Positions 32,372 to 40,764 of a stretch of 64,000 nt of DNA are shown here, piece after piece. Origin of the DNA: Streptomyces sp. P9-A4 (lineage in GTDB: Bacteria > Actinomycetota > Actinomycetes > Streptomycetales > Streptomycetaceae); NCBI RefSeq assembly GCF_036634195.1, contig NZ_JAZIFY010000002.1:496001-560000 (forward strand), written 5' to 3'. The notes beneath the pieces were generated by a model. That model saw nothing but the letters and a program-made list of their open reading frames with translations. It was not told the origin of the DNA and searched no databases. The position numbers and the translations under genes were made by a program. The number at the start of each line of letters is the position of its first letter. Position 1 is the first letter of the stretch.

Positions 32372-32950
32372 TCAGGCCGCGAGGCCCAGGGCCTGGCGGA
32401 CCACGATCGCGTCGAGCCGCACCGCGAAGGGCACCACGTCCGTCAGCTCGAGGGCGACGGCCTCGGCCTTCGGCAGCTCGACGGTCACGTCGATACAGAA
32501 GGCAAGCGCGTACATGTGCTCGCCCGTCTCCTCGTCCTGGAGGGCGAAGAACAGGTCCCGGTAGAAACGGGTCCGCTCCCCCGACTCCTCGTAGAAGGAG
32601 AGCCCGGGCTGTCCCTCCTGCGCGGCGAGGCCCGTGAAGGCCCGGACGAGTTCCCGCTCGACGGTGGCCCAGAAGCCGGCCTCCGCGCACTCCGGAGGCA
32701 GGGCCTGCCGGACGGCCTCCTTGAGCGAGAGCACCATGACGAGGACGGGGGCGTACTCCTGGAGCCCCCAGCCCCGCACCATCTTCACCACGGTGCTGTC
32801 GGGGACGGCCGAGGCGGCCTCCCGTATCGCGTCGAAGTCGAAGTTGACGGTCGCCGGGGCGATCGCTTCCTGGAACACCCGGTCGATGGACCGGGCCTGA
32901 TCGAGGTGGTCCGGTGCGACCTCGACGACGGTCCTGAAACTGGCGGCCAA
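32372..32950 (-). CDS. Cyt-type cytolytic delta-endotoxin family protein
   Basis: 192 residues matching the core of Bacillus thuringiensis Cyt toxins along its whole length. Residues 5-50 (FRTVVEVAPDHLDQARSIDR, FQEAIAPATVNFDFDAIREA, VPDSTVVKMVRG) align with the N-terminal helical half of Cyt2A, and residues 120-170 (SFYEESGERTRFYRDLFFAL, QDEETGEHMYALAFCIDVTV) align with the sheet region of Cyt that contains FSIQNEDTG. The final VVRQAL matches the conserved LVQAL. Cyt proteins insert into membranes as pores or detergents. There is no signal peptide, as in Cyt. The usual N- and C-terminal extensions that are proteolytically removed from Cyt protoxins are missing, so this copy is already core-sized. 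It stands alone: the nearest upstream gene is a LysR-type protein read in the same direction 64 bases away. Confidence 0.88.
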   Translation of the reverse strand: MAASFRTVVEVAPDHLDQARSIDRVFQEAIAPATVNFDFDAIREAASAVPDSTVVKMVRGWGLQEYAPVLVMVLSLKEAVRQALPPECAEAGFWATVERELVRAFTGLAAQEGQPGLSFYEESGERTRFYRDLFFALQDEETGEHMYALAFCIDVTVELPKAEAVALELTDVVPFAVRLDAIVVRQALGLAA

Positions 32951-33014
32951 AGCTCCTCCTGCGTGATCTCGGTGATCAGGAGGGGTCAGTATGCAGGAGG
33001 GGTGATGCGGAGGA

Positions 33015-33857
33015 TCAGGACTTCCGGCGCGGCTTCCCGCCGGTACGGCCCTTGCCGGCGCCCCCGGCGGCGCCGCCGCTCCTGCGGGCCGTGGGCCTGC
33101 CCGCCGTACGGGAGCCGCTCGCCGGCTTCCCCGCCCTGGCGGGCTTCCCCGACTTCTGGCCGCCCTTCTGTTCCTTCGGCTGCTTCTGGCCCTTCTGGGC
33201 CTCGGCGCGGCGGCCCCGGGTGCTATTCACCGTGCGGCCGCGCACGATGCCGATGAACTCCTCCACCAGGTCGGGCGCCTCGTCCGCGGCGAGCCAGGAG
33301 AGCGCCACCCGCGACTGCGGGACCTCGGTGAGCGTCCGGTAGGTGAGGTCCTTGCGGTGGTGCAGCCGGGCGAGCGACTGGGGGAGGGCGATCAGACCGA
33401 CACCGGCGGCGACCAGTTCGATCGCGTCGGCGGTCGTCTCCGGGCGCTCGTTCGCCGCACGGCCCGGCGGGCGCTCCCAGCCGAGGGTGTCGTCGAGGGG
33501 GTGCAGGACCAGCTCGTCGGCGAGGTCGTCGGCCGACACCTCCTCGGCGGCGGCGAACAGGTGGTCCTTGGGGAGGACCACGACGGTCGTCTCCGTGTAG
33601 AGGGGAATCGCGCTGAGGTCGTCCCCGTCCACGGGCAGCCGGACCAGGCCGGCGTCGGCCGTGCCCTCCCGGAGCGCGCCGAACGCCTCGGCGGGCGTCA
33701 CGGCGAGAAGCGCCAGCGGCACGTCGGGCAGGCGCTCGTTCCAGACCCGCACCCACTTCGAGGGGGTCACACCGGGCACGTACGCCAGCCGGAACGGCGG
33801 GGAGCCGGCGGGGGAATCCGTACGGGGATCTGAGGGGGAAGCGTCCGAGCCTGTCAC
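33015..33857 (-). CDS. LysR-type substrate-binding domain protein lacking an HTH
   Basis: 280 residues. Residues 20-205 form a LysR effector-binding domain: FRLAYVPGVTPSKWVRVWNERLPDVPL, DAGLVRLP, TTVVVLPKDHLFAAA and AIELVAAGVGLIALPQSLARLHHRKDL. The N-terminal winged helix of LysR regulators is absent. A basic Lys/Arg/Gly tail (about 210-280, with repeated QKGQK-, GKPA- and SGGAAGG-like words) takes the C-terminus and could bind nucleic acid non-specifically. GTG 33857 is the start. It is divergent from the DUF5997-like gene with 64 bases between, an arrangement that suggests the two proteins act together. Confidence 0.85.
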   Translation of the reverse strand: MTGSDASPSDPRTDSPAGSPPFRLAYVPGVTPSKWVRVWNERLPDVPLALLAVTPAEAFGALREGTADAGLVRLPVDGDDLSAIPLYTETTVVVLPKDHLFAAAEEVSADDLADELVLHPLDDTLGWERPPGRAANERPETTADAIELVAAGVGLIALPQSLARLHHRKDLTYRTLTEVPQSRVALSWLAADEAPDLVEEFIGIVRGRTVNSTRGRRAEAQKGQKQPKEQKGGQKSGKPARAGKPASGSRTAGRPTARRSGGAAGGAGKGRTGGKPRRKS

Positions 33858-33921
33858 CCGGCCAGGTTACCGGTAGCTGCCGTGGTCGGAGTTCGTCCGC
33901 ACGCTCGATACCCTTGACCCC

Positions 33922-34323
33922 ATGACGTCGCACCAGAACACCCAGACGATGAAGCCCGCCACCGCGGCGAAGAAGCTGGGTGTGTACCTCGAGGCCACCC
34001 CCGCAGAGTTCCAGGAGGGTGTCGTCTCGCGCACCGAGCTGACCGAGCTCCAGGCGAACCCGCCCGCCTGGCTCCAGGAGCTCAGGAAGAACGGTCCGCA
34101 CCCCCGCCCGGTGGTCGCGCAGCGACTCGGCATCTCCATCGCCGGTCTGGCGCGCGGCGGCATCACCGAGCCGCTCACCACCGAGCAGATCGACGAGCTG
34201 CGCCAGGAGCTGCCCGAGTGGCTCCAGAAGGAGCGCGCCACCCAGGCGGAGGTCCGCAAGGAGACCGTCCGCATCAAGGAGCGTGACGCGGAGCGCGCGG
34301 CGCGGAGCGAGCAGGGCGCCTGA
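33922..34323 (+). CDS. DUF5997-like protein with HTH-like segment
   Basis: 133 residues. The N-terminus MKPATAAKKLGVYLEATPAEFQEG and the core PPAWLQELRKNGPHPRPVVAQRLGISIAGLARGGI resemble the actinobacterial DUF5997 family. The segment PVVAQRLGISIAGLARGGITEPLTTEQI (about residues 70-97) reads like a helix-turn-helix. The C-terminal 35 residues are a charged helix (VRKETVRIKERDAERAARSE). Divergent pairing with an HTH-less LysR-type protein supports a regulatory role, but this is inference. It is followed by the universal stress protein gene 98 bases later. Confidence 0.75.
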   Translation: MTSHQNTQTMKPATAAKKLGVYLEATPAEFQEGVVSRTELTELQANPPAWLQELRKNGPHPRPVVAQRLGISIAGLARGGITEPLTTEQIDELRQELPEWLQKERATQAEVRKETVRIKERDAERAARSEQGA

Positions 34324-34421
34324 CCGCCGCGTCCGGGGACCGGGCGGCCCGCCGGGCCGCGACCGGTCCCGACTGCTTCTGACCGGCGTGGCGTACGGGC
34401 GGGTGCGGGAGTCATTCCTCC

Positions 34422-35363
34422 ATGAGTGACACGAGCACCGCGCCCGAGCCGCCGGTCGTCGTCGGCGTGGACGGGTCAGAGCACAGCCTCCGCGCCCTCG
34501 AATGGGCCCTGAGCTCCGCCGAGCACCTGGGATCACCGCTGGTCGTGGCCCATGTCCGCTCCGACGCCCTCCAGCTCGGCGCCGCCCGCATCGCCTCCCT
34601 GGGCCCGGCCCCCGAGCTGCCCGACACGGTGCTGGACGCCGTGCGGACCGTCGTCGAGGAGCGCGGGCACCGCGCACCCGTCCGGTACGAGTCCCTGGAC
34701 GGGACCGTGAACGACGCCCTGCCCGCGGCGGCGCGAGGCGCCCGGCTCCTGGTGACCGGATCCCGTGGACACGGGGGCGTCGCCTCCCTGCTCCTGGGTT
34801 CGACCAGCCGTACGCTCGCCGCGACCGCGCCGTGCCCGCTCGTGGTCGTCCCGCACGAGGCACGGGCGGCCTCCCTGGACGGTGGGGCGGAGGCCGGCCG
34901 GGTCCTGCTCGGCCTGCACGTGGAGGAGACGCCGGACGAGGTAGTGGCCTTCGCGTTCGAGGCGGCGCACCACCGGGGCGTACCGCTGGAGGCCGTGACC
35001 GCCTTCCGGTTCCCTCCGCAGCCGGGCGCGCTCGTCGTCGCCCCCTCCCCCGCCCTCCAGGTCCCGCCGCCGCCGGCCTTCGCGGACGACACGGAGGAGC
35101 TCGTAGGGGAGGCGGAGCGGGAGCAGTCCGAACGGCTGCGCCCCTTCGCCCAGCGCTGGCCCGGGGTCGAGCTGGTCCCGACGGTGGTCCCCGGCGACGC
35201 GGCGGGCCGCCTGGTGGAGGGCTCGCGCGACGCGGCCCTCCTGGTCGTGGGCCGCCACCACCGCCACCACCTGGGCTCCCTGCTCATCGGCTCGGTGGCC
35301 CACGCGGTCCTCCACGAGGCCCACTGCCCGGTGGCGGTGGTACCACCGCCACCGGCGGGCTGA
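34422..35363 (+). CDS. Universal stress protein, two Usp domains
   Basis: 313 residues in two Usp folds. Domain 1 starts VVVGVDGSEHSLRALEWAL (about residues 10-28) and ends with the ATP-binding loop VTGSRGHGGVASLLLGSTSRTLAATAPCPLVVV (G2xG9xG(S/T) type). Domain 2 (about 165-310) ends VVGRHHRHHLGSLLIGSVAHAVLHEAHCPVAVV. Both nucleotide-binding loops are complete, so ATP binding is expected. These cytoplasmic proteins are induced in stress or stationary phase. No partner gene is visible; the stop is 25 bases from the convergent SUMF1-like gene. Confidence 0.92.
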   Translation: MSDTSTAPEPPVVVGVDGSEHSLRALEWALSSAEHLGSPLVVAHVRSDALQLGAARIASLGPAPELPDTVLDAVRTVVEERGHRAPVRYESLDGTVNDALPAAARGARLLVTGSRGHGGVASLLLGSTSRTLAATAPCPLVVVPHEARAASLDGGAEAGRVLLGLHVEETPDEVVAFAFEAAHHRGVPLEAVTAFRFPPQPGALVVAPSPALQVPPPPAFADDTEELVGEAEREQSERLRPFAQRWPGVELVPTVVPGDAAGRLVEGSRDAALLVVGRHHRHHLGSLLIGSVAHAVLHEAHCPVAVVPPPPAG

Positions 35364-35388
35364 GAGGACGGAAGGCCCGGGTCGGCTG

Positions 35389-36042
35389 TCAGCGCCTGCG
35401 GGCCAGGCGGAAGCCCACGTCGTCCAGGGTGAGGGTGGGGTGGCTGCGGCGGCGGACCGAGGCGCGGCAGCTCCAGTGGGGGTCGAACCAGCCGCCGCCG
35501 CGCAGGACGCGGTACGAGCCGTAGACCTCGGCGTCGTACACGTCCCAGCACCATTCCCAGACGTTGCCCAGCATGTCGTGGAGGCCCCAGGCGTTGGGGC
35601 GCAGTCCGGCCACCTCGTGGAGGCGTTCGCCGGAGTTCCCCCGGTGCCAGGCGATCTCGTCGAGCGGGCCGTAGCGGGGCTCGGTGGTGCCGGCGCGGCA
35701 GGCATGCTCCCATTCGGCCTCGGTGGGGAGGCGATAGCCCTCGGCGGTCCGGTCCCAGGCGGGCCCGTACGCGTCATCGGGGTCGGTGGGGACCCCGTAT
35801 GCGGGCCTGAGTCCCTCCCTGGCCGAGAGGGCGTTGCAGAAGCGGACCGCGTCGTGCCAGGACACGCCCTCCACCGGCAGCCGGTCGCCGCGGGCGGTGC
35901 CGGGGCGGTCGCCCGTGACCTGCTCGTACAGCTCCCGGGTGACCGGGACGGCGCTCAGGCCGTACGGGGCGAGGTCGACCGTCCAGCTCCGCTCCGTGCG
36001 CCGGTCCGACAGCGTGACCCGGCCCCCGGGCACCTCGATCAT
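35389..36042 (-). CDS. SUMF1/FGE-sulfatase domain protein
   Basis: 217 residues. The formylglycine-generating-enzyme fold is recognised by PVTRELYEQVTGDRP, LPVEGVSWHDAVRFCNALSAREGLRPAYG, YRLPTEAEWEHACRAGT, GLHDMLGNVWEWCWD and VLRGGGWFDPHWSCRASVRR. True FGEs carry a cysteine pair near the last motif; here only one (SCRA) is present and the first position is occupied by Asp/Pro, so canonical sulfatase activation is doubtful. Relatives in this fold include EgtB-like and PvdO-like enzymes. ATG 36042 follows a GGGGGG ribosome-site-like run; ATG 36066 is possible. No sulfatase gene is in the window. Confidence 0.85.
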   Translation of the reverse strand: MIEVPGGRVTLSDRRTERSWTVDLAPYGLSAVPVTRELYEQVTGDRPGTARGDRLPVEGVSWHDAVRFCNALSAREGLRPAYGVPTDPDDAYGPAWDRTAEGYRLPTEAEWEHACRAGTTEPRYGPLDEIAWHRGNSGERLHEVAGLRPNAWGLHDMLGNVWEWCWDVYDAEVYGSYRVLRGGGWFDPHWSCRASVRRRSHPTLTLDDVGFRLARRR

Positions 36043-36184
36043 GGCGTCGCCCCCCTGTGTCCTCATGCCGTGCATGGTCGCAGCATTCGGGGCGGTCACG
36101 TCGCGTCACCGAGCGCTCCGGGGCGACCGTGGCTAGCGTGGCACACAGGAACACGTCATCGAATCGGAAGTGGGAGTCACCGTC

Positions 36185-36985
36185 ATGGCCGCACGACCTG
36201 AAGGCACGCCGGTCTGGACCGACGCGATGTTCACCGACGTCGAGGGCGCCAAGACGTTCTACGGCGACGTGCTCGGCTGGACCTTCGGCGAGTCCTCGTC
36301 GGAATTCGGCAACTACACGCAGGCGTACAAGAACGGCAAGGCGGTCGCGGCCGTCGTGCCCCCGATGCCGGGCCAGGACGGGGAGCCGCAGTCGGCCTGG
36401 TGTCTGTACTTCGCCTCCCCGGACGCCGCCGCGACGGCGGAGAAGATCCGCGGCGCGGGCGGCACGGTCCTGATGGAGCCGATGCAGGTCGGCGACTTCG
36501 GCTCGATGTGCCTCGCCCGGGATCCGTCGGGCGTGACGTTCGGCATCTGGCAGGCGGGGCAGCACGAGGGCTTCGAGCTGGAGGGCAAGACCGGCTCGTA
36601 CGCCTGGGCGGACGTCTTCACCCGGGAGCCCGCGAAGGCGGACAAGTTCTTCACCGAGGTCTTCGGCTACGGCTCGAAGAAGATGCAGGACGAGCACATG
36701 GACTACCGGGTCTTCGACCTCGGCGGCCCGCAGCCGGTGCTCGGCCGGATGGTGATGTCGGCGGAGGACTTCCCGGCGGAGGTCCCGCCCTACATCCAGC
36801 TGTACTTCGGCGTCGACAACTGCGACAAGGCCGTCGAGGCAGCCGAACGGCTCGGCGGGCGCAAGGTGTTCGGTCCGATGGACAGCCCCTTCGGCCGGTT
36901 CGCGGCGATCCTGGACCCGCAGGGTGCCCCCTTCGCGGTGATCGACATGAAGACCACCGTCGGGGAGATGCCCGAGATGGTGTGA
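36185..36985 (+). CDS. Tandem VOC-domain protein (CFP30B-like)
   Basis: 266 residues with two VOC modules: TPVWTDAMFTDVEGAKTFYGDVLGW at the start and YAWADVFTREPAKADKFFTEVFGY at residue 139. Domain ends GVTFGIWQAGQHEGFE and APFAVIDMKTT are typical of the CFP30B group. ATG 36185 has GTGGGAG nine bases upstream. It is a paralogue of the proteins at 19766-20599 and 49523-50296. Function unknown; small-molecule binding, possibly drug sequestration or redox-linked, is suggested for the fold. A strong hairpin follows. Confidence 0.82.
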   Translation: MAARPEGTPVWTDAMFTDVEGAKTFYGDVLGWTFGESSSEFGNYTQAYKNGKAVAAVVPPMPGQDGEPQSAWCLYFASPDAAATAEKIRGAGGTVLMEPMQVGDFGSMCLARDPSGVTFGIWQAGQHEGFELEGKTGSYAWADVFTREPAKADKFFTEVFGYGSKKMQDEHMDYRVFDLGGPQPVLGRMVMSAEDFPAEVPPYIQLYFGVDNCDKAVEAAERLGGRKVFGPMDSPFGRFAAILDPQGAPFAVIDMKTTVGEMPEMV

Positions 36986-36997
36986 GCGGTACGGGAG

Positions 36998-37027
36998 ACC
37001 GCCCCGGGACGCGCGTCCCGGGGCGGT
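36998..37027. terminator. Terminator hairpin between convergent VOC and secreted-protein genes
   Basis: ACCGCCCCGGGACG (36998-37011) and CGTCCCGGGGCGGT (37014-37027) form a perfect 14-base stem, 13 bases after the VOC stop. Confidence 0.85.
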
Positions 37028-37046
37028 TCCGTGTGTGCGGGCGGGG

Positions 37047-38633
37047 TCAGGCGCTGTCGCGGACCGCGACGATGCCGTTGAAGACGCCCACGTACGCGGT
37101 GCCGTCGGGCCCGAGGGTGATCGGGGCCCAGTTGTTGTCGTAGGCGAGGCCGGTGCCGGTGAAGCGGCTGAAGACCCGCTGCCCGGTGCGGAAGTCGACG
37201 GCCGTGAGGTACCAGGCGTCGATGCCCCAGGAGTTGGGGCGCTTCTCGTAGAAGTAGAGCAGTCCGTTGGCGGTGGACAGCTTCGGGACGGTCGACGGGG
37301 AGCGGACGTCGCTCTCCCAGACGGTGTCGCAGCCGCTGCCGTCGGCGCGGACGTCGATCCGGGTCGCGCCGCCGACGACGCTGCGGCCGAGAAGGAGCGT
37401 ACTCGGGTTCTCGTAACCGTAGTTGTTCTCGACGACGAGGCTGTTGCCCCAGCTGATCAGGGAGTTGTCGGTGGTGGACGCCCCGGATCCGAAGACCGGC
37501 ACCCGGCAGACGAGGCGTTCGGCGGCGGGGACGCCGGCGCCCCGCCGGTAGACGAGGACGTTCATCCGGTCGTCGGCGTTGTCGGTGATGGCGACGTACT
37601 CGTCGTGGAGGCCGAAGAGGTCGGGTGTGGTGCCCGAACCCTGGTTCACCGAGCCGGGTTTGGTGCCGGTCCCCCGGTCGTACGTCTCGCGCCACCGCAC
37701 GCGCGGGACGCCGTCCGCGTCCGCCTCGAAGCTGTACAGGGCGTGGTCGGTGACGAGCGAGACACCGTCCTCGGCGACGGAGAAGGAGTTCTGGATCTCC
37801 TCGCCTTCGAGGCGGACCGCCCGCAGCGCGCCCGTGGCGGGGTCGACGGTGCCGACGCGTCCGAGGCGGGTGACCCACCAGATGCGGCCGTCCCAGTCGG
37901 GCATGACGGAGGTGACCGGGTCGCAGACCCCGCTGGGGAGGAGGTTGGTCCAGGTGACGCAGTCGTGGGGGACGAGGGAGGTGAGGTCCCAGTCGTTCTC
38001 GACGACGAACTCCCACGCTCCGTCGGCCTTCTGACGGTGGGAGATGCGCTGGATGTGCTGCCGGGAGTCGGCGAGGACGACCCGATCCTGGTCGTCGAGG
38101 TAGAAGTAGGCGCCGCCGGAGGTGTCCTTGAAGATCTTCTCGAAGTCGAGGCGGGTGATGGCCTCGACGGTGGAGGAACGCTGCGGCAGCTTGTACTCGG
38201 CGAGAGTGTCCAGAGTGCGCGGGTCGAGCAGTTTCAGCAGGAAGCCGCTGAAGGTGCCGCAGACGGTGACGAGCCGGCCGCCGGAGTCGAAGGTGACGGT
38301 CGCGCACTCGCCGCCGACGGGCGCGATCCTCTCGCTGTCCACCTTCGGGTCCCGGCCGAGCGGCCCGGGAGAGGGATGGGTGCCGCTGCCGGCACCGTCG
38401 GCGTGCATGCCGCTGCGCCCGTTGGGGGCGAGGTACGGGTGCTGGGCGGTGCCCTTGCCGGGCACAGGTCGCGCGGTGCCGGGGGCGCCCTCGTAGTGGT
38501 CGACGAGCCGGTGGCCGAGGCCGAGCGGGATCTCCTCGGCCTGGGCGACGGGGGCGGCGCCCGCGAGGAGGGTCGCGGCGAGCGCGATCAGGGCCAGCGC
38601 GCGGGCTCGTCTTCGGGGCGGATGCGTGGTCAA
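37047..38633 (-). CDS. Secreted protein, probable beta-propeller, unknown function
   Basis: 528 residues from TTG 38633, preceded by GAGGAGC seven bases upstream. The N-terminus has Arg-rich residues, a hydrophobic core (ALALIALAATLLAGAAPVAQA) and a cleavage site near AQAEE, so export is expected. The body is rich in repeated blade-like units such as GGRLVTVCGTF, DGRIWWVTRLGRVGTVDPATGAL, NSLVVENNYGYEN and DGTAYVGVFNGIVAV, which suggests a PQQ/SMP-30-like beta-propeller with about six blades. An HPYLAPNGRSGMHADGAGS segment near residue 80 is conserved-looking. I do not recognise a named family. The promoter contains interlocked palindromes and three 10-base-phased GTTCAC words. Confidence 0.7.
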   Translation of the reverse strand: MTTHPPRRRARALALIALAATLLAGAAPVAQAEEIPLGLGHRLVDHYEGAPGTARPVPGKGTAQHPYLAPNGRSGMHADGAGSGTHPSPGPLGRDPKVDSERIAPVGGECATVTFDSGGRLVTVCGTFSGFLLKLLDPRTLDTLAEYKLPQRSSTVEAITRLDFEKIFKDTSGGAYFYLDDQDRVVLADSRQHIQRISHRQKADGAWEFVVENDWDLTSLVPHDCVTWTNLLPSGVCDPVTSVMPDWDGRIWWVTRLGRVGTVDPATGALRAVRLEGEEIQNSFSVAEDGVSLVTDHALYSFEADADGVPRVRWRETYDRGTGTKPGSVNQGSGTTPDLFGLHDEYVAITDNADDRMNVLVYRRGAGVPAAERLVCRVPVFGSGASTTDNSLISWGNSLVVENNYGYENPSTLLLGRSVVGGATRIDVRADGSGCDTVWESDVRSPSTVPKLSTANGLLYFYEKRPNSWGIDAWYLTAVDFRTGQRVFSRFTGTGLAYDNNWAPITLGPDGTAYVGVFNGIVAVRDSA

Positions 38634-38703
38634 GGCGGGCTCCTCGGGGTCCGTACGTCGGTCGCGCCGACGGCCGACGCTAGGCCCGGGTGCTTGAGAT
38701 GTA

Positions 38704-38757
38704 CATGAAACCGCCCCTCGTTTCATGGGCGGTTCACGGCGGTTCACCTCCGTTCAC
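38704..38757. promoter_or_regulatory. Interlocked palindromes and phased GTTCAC repeats upstream of the secreted-protein gene
   Basis: CATGAAAC (38704-38711) pairs with GTTTCATG (38720-38727), and ACCGCCC (38710-38716) with GGGCGGT (38727-38733). Three GTTCAC words follow in exact 10-base steps: GGTTCAC at 38731, GGTTCAC at 38741, CGTTCAC at 38751. The heptamer resembles the Streptomyces PHO-box unit, which normally repeats every 11 bases. Confidence 0.5.
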
Positions 38758-38769
38758 GCCCCGCGACGA

Positions 38770-38964
38770 TCACGGCCTGAGGCTGGAGACCACGTTGGCG
38801 GTGGCGGCGACACCGTTGTGGATGGTGGGCGCCATGCTGGTCCCGGCGAGGAAGAAGCCGAGCAGGGCGCAGACGAGCGCGTGGCTGAGCTTGAGCCCGC
38901 CGCTGCGCAGGAAGATCGAGGCCAGCACCAGCAGCAGCACCACGACAGAAATGGAAACGGCCAT
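38770..38964 (-). CDS. Small conserved membrane protein (64 residues)
   Basis: 64 residues: MAVSISVVVLLLVLASIFLR is one membrane helix, and LSHALVCALLGFFLAGTS forms a second helix or re-entrant segment, ending in APTIHNGVAATANVVSSLRP. Similar short proteins occur in many Streptomyces genomes without known function. ATG 38964 has GAGGGA ten bases upstream; GTG 38973 is an alternative. It is read in the same direction as the secreted-protein gene, 136 bases before it. Confidence 0.65.
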   Translation of the reverse strand: MAVSISVVVLLLVLASIFLRSGGLKLSHALVCALLGFFLAGTSMAPTIHNGVAATANVVSSLRP

Positions 38965-39077
38965 CGCGTTCACGTCCCTCCGTCGCCGCACCGGAATTGC
39001 GGCGTTCGGCGGACAGTGTGGCGGAATGTACGTTCCGTCCGGGCGTATGGCGGGGCGGCCATACGGGTGAGATCCGG

Positions 39078-39735
<658 letters not shown>

Positions 39736-39743
<8 letters not shown>

Positions 39744-40764
39744 GGGGGTGCTCCGGGTGGTGGCAGGCGACGCCCGTGGTGAACGCGGGGCGGTCGGCGC
39801 AGAGTTCGGTGGCGAGCGGGCAGCGCGGGGCGAAGGCGCAGCCCCCGGGCAGTGCGGAGAGTTCCGGGGGCATGCCGGGGATCGGGGTGAACGCCCGGTC
39901 GGGGAGGGCGTCGAGGAGGCCGCGGGCGTAGGGGTGGCGGGGCCCGGTGGGGCCGAAGAACCGCCGGGCGGGGGCGATTTCGACGATGCGGCCCGCGTAC
40001 ATGACGGCGACGCGGTCGGCGATCCGCGCGGCGGCGGCCAGGTCGTGGGTGATGAGGAGCAGGGCGCGGCCGTCGTCGGCGTGGCGGCGGAGTTCGTCGA
40101 CGGTGCGGTCGACGAGGTCGCGGTCGAGGCCGGTGGTGGGTTCGTCGGCGAGCAGCAGGGGGGCGCCGCCGATGAGGGCGAGGGCGGTGGCGGCGCGCTG
40201 GGCGAGGCCGCCGGAGAGTTCGTGCGGGTAGCGGTCGAGGTGCCCGGCGGGGAAGGCGGCCCGTTCGGCGGCCTCTTCGGCGGCCTTGCGGCGCGCCCGG
40301 CGGGCGGTGCGAGTGAGGGCGCGGACGGTCTCCTCAAGCTGGGACCGTACGGTGCGGACGGGGGTGAGATGGGCGGCGGGGCTCTGCGGTACGAGGCCGA
40401 CGCGGCGCCCCCGTACCGTGCGGGCGAGGGTCTTCTCGTCGGCGGCGAGCAGATCGACGCCGTCCTCGCCCGCCGGGCCCGCGAGCAGGGCCGTACCGGA
40501 GGCCTCGGCGTTCCCGGGCAGCAGCCCGAGGAGGGCCGAGGCGAGGACGGACTTGCCGCAGCCGCTCTCGCCGACGAGGGCGAGACACTCCCCCGCCCCG
40601 AGGTCGAAACCGGCACCGCTGACGGCGGCGACGCTCCGCCCGCCCCGCAGCCGGAACCGGACGCTCAGGTCACGCACGCTGAGCACGGCCCCCTCGGCCC
40701 GCTCGGCCGTGACGGCGTCGAGCGCGCGCAGGACCCGGTCCTCGGGGGCGTACGGGGCGTTCAC
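39736..40764 (-). CDS. ABC importer ATP-binding protein (DppD/NikD type)
   Basis: 342 residues. Walker A GESGCGKS (about residues 67-74), Q-loop VPQSPAAHLTPVR, signature LSGGLAQR, Walker B LLLADEPTTGLD, switch LITHD. The C-terminal oligopeptide-transporter extension with GGCAFAPRCPLATELC and a final CHH is present and complete. GTG 40764 overlaps the permease stop (GTGA). It powers import with the second ATPase. Confidence 0.9.
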
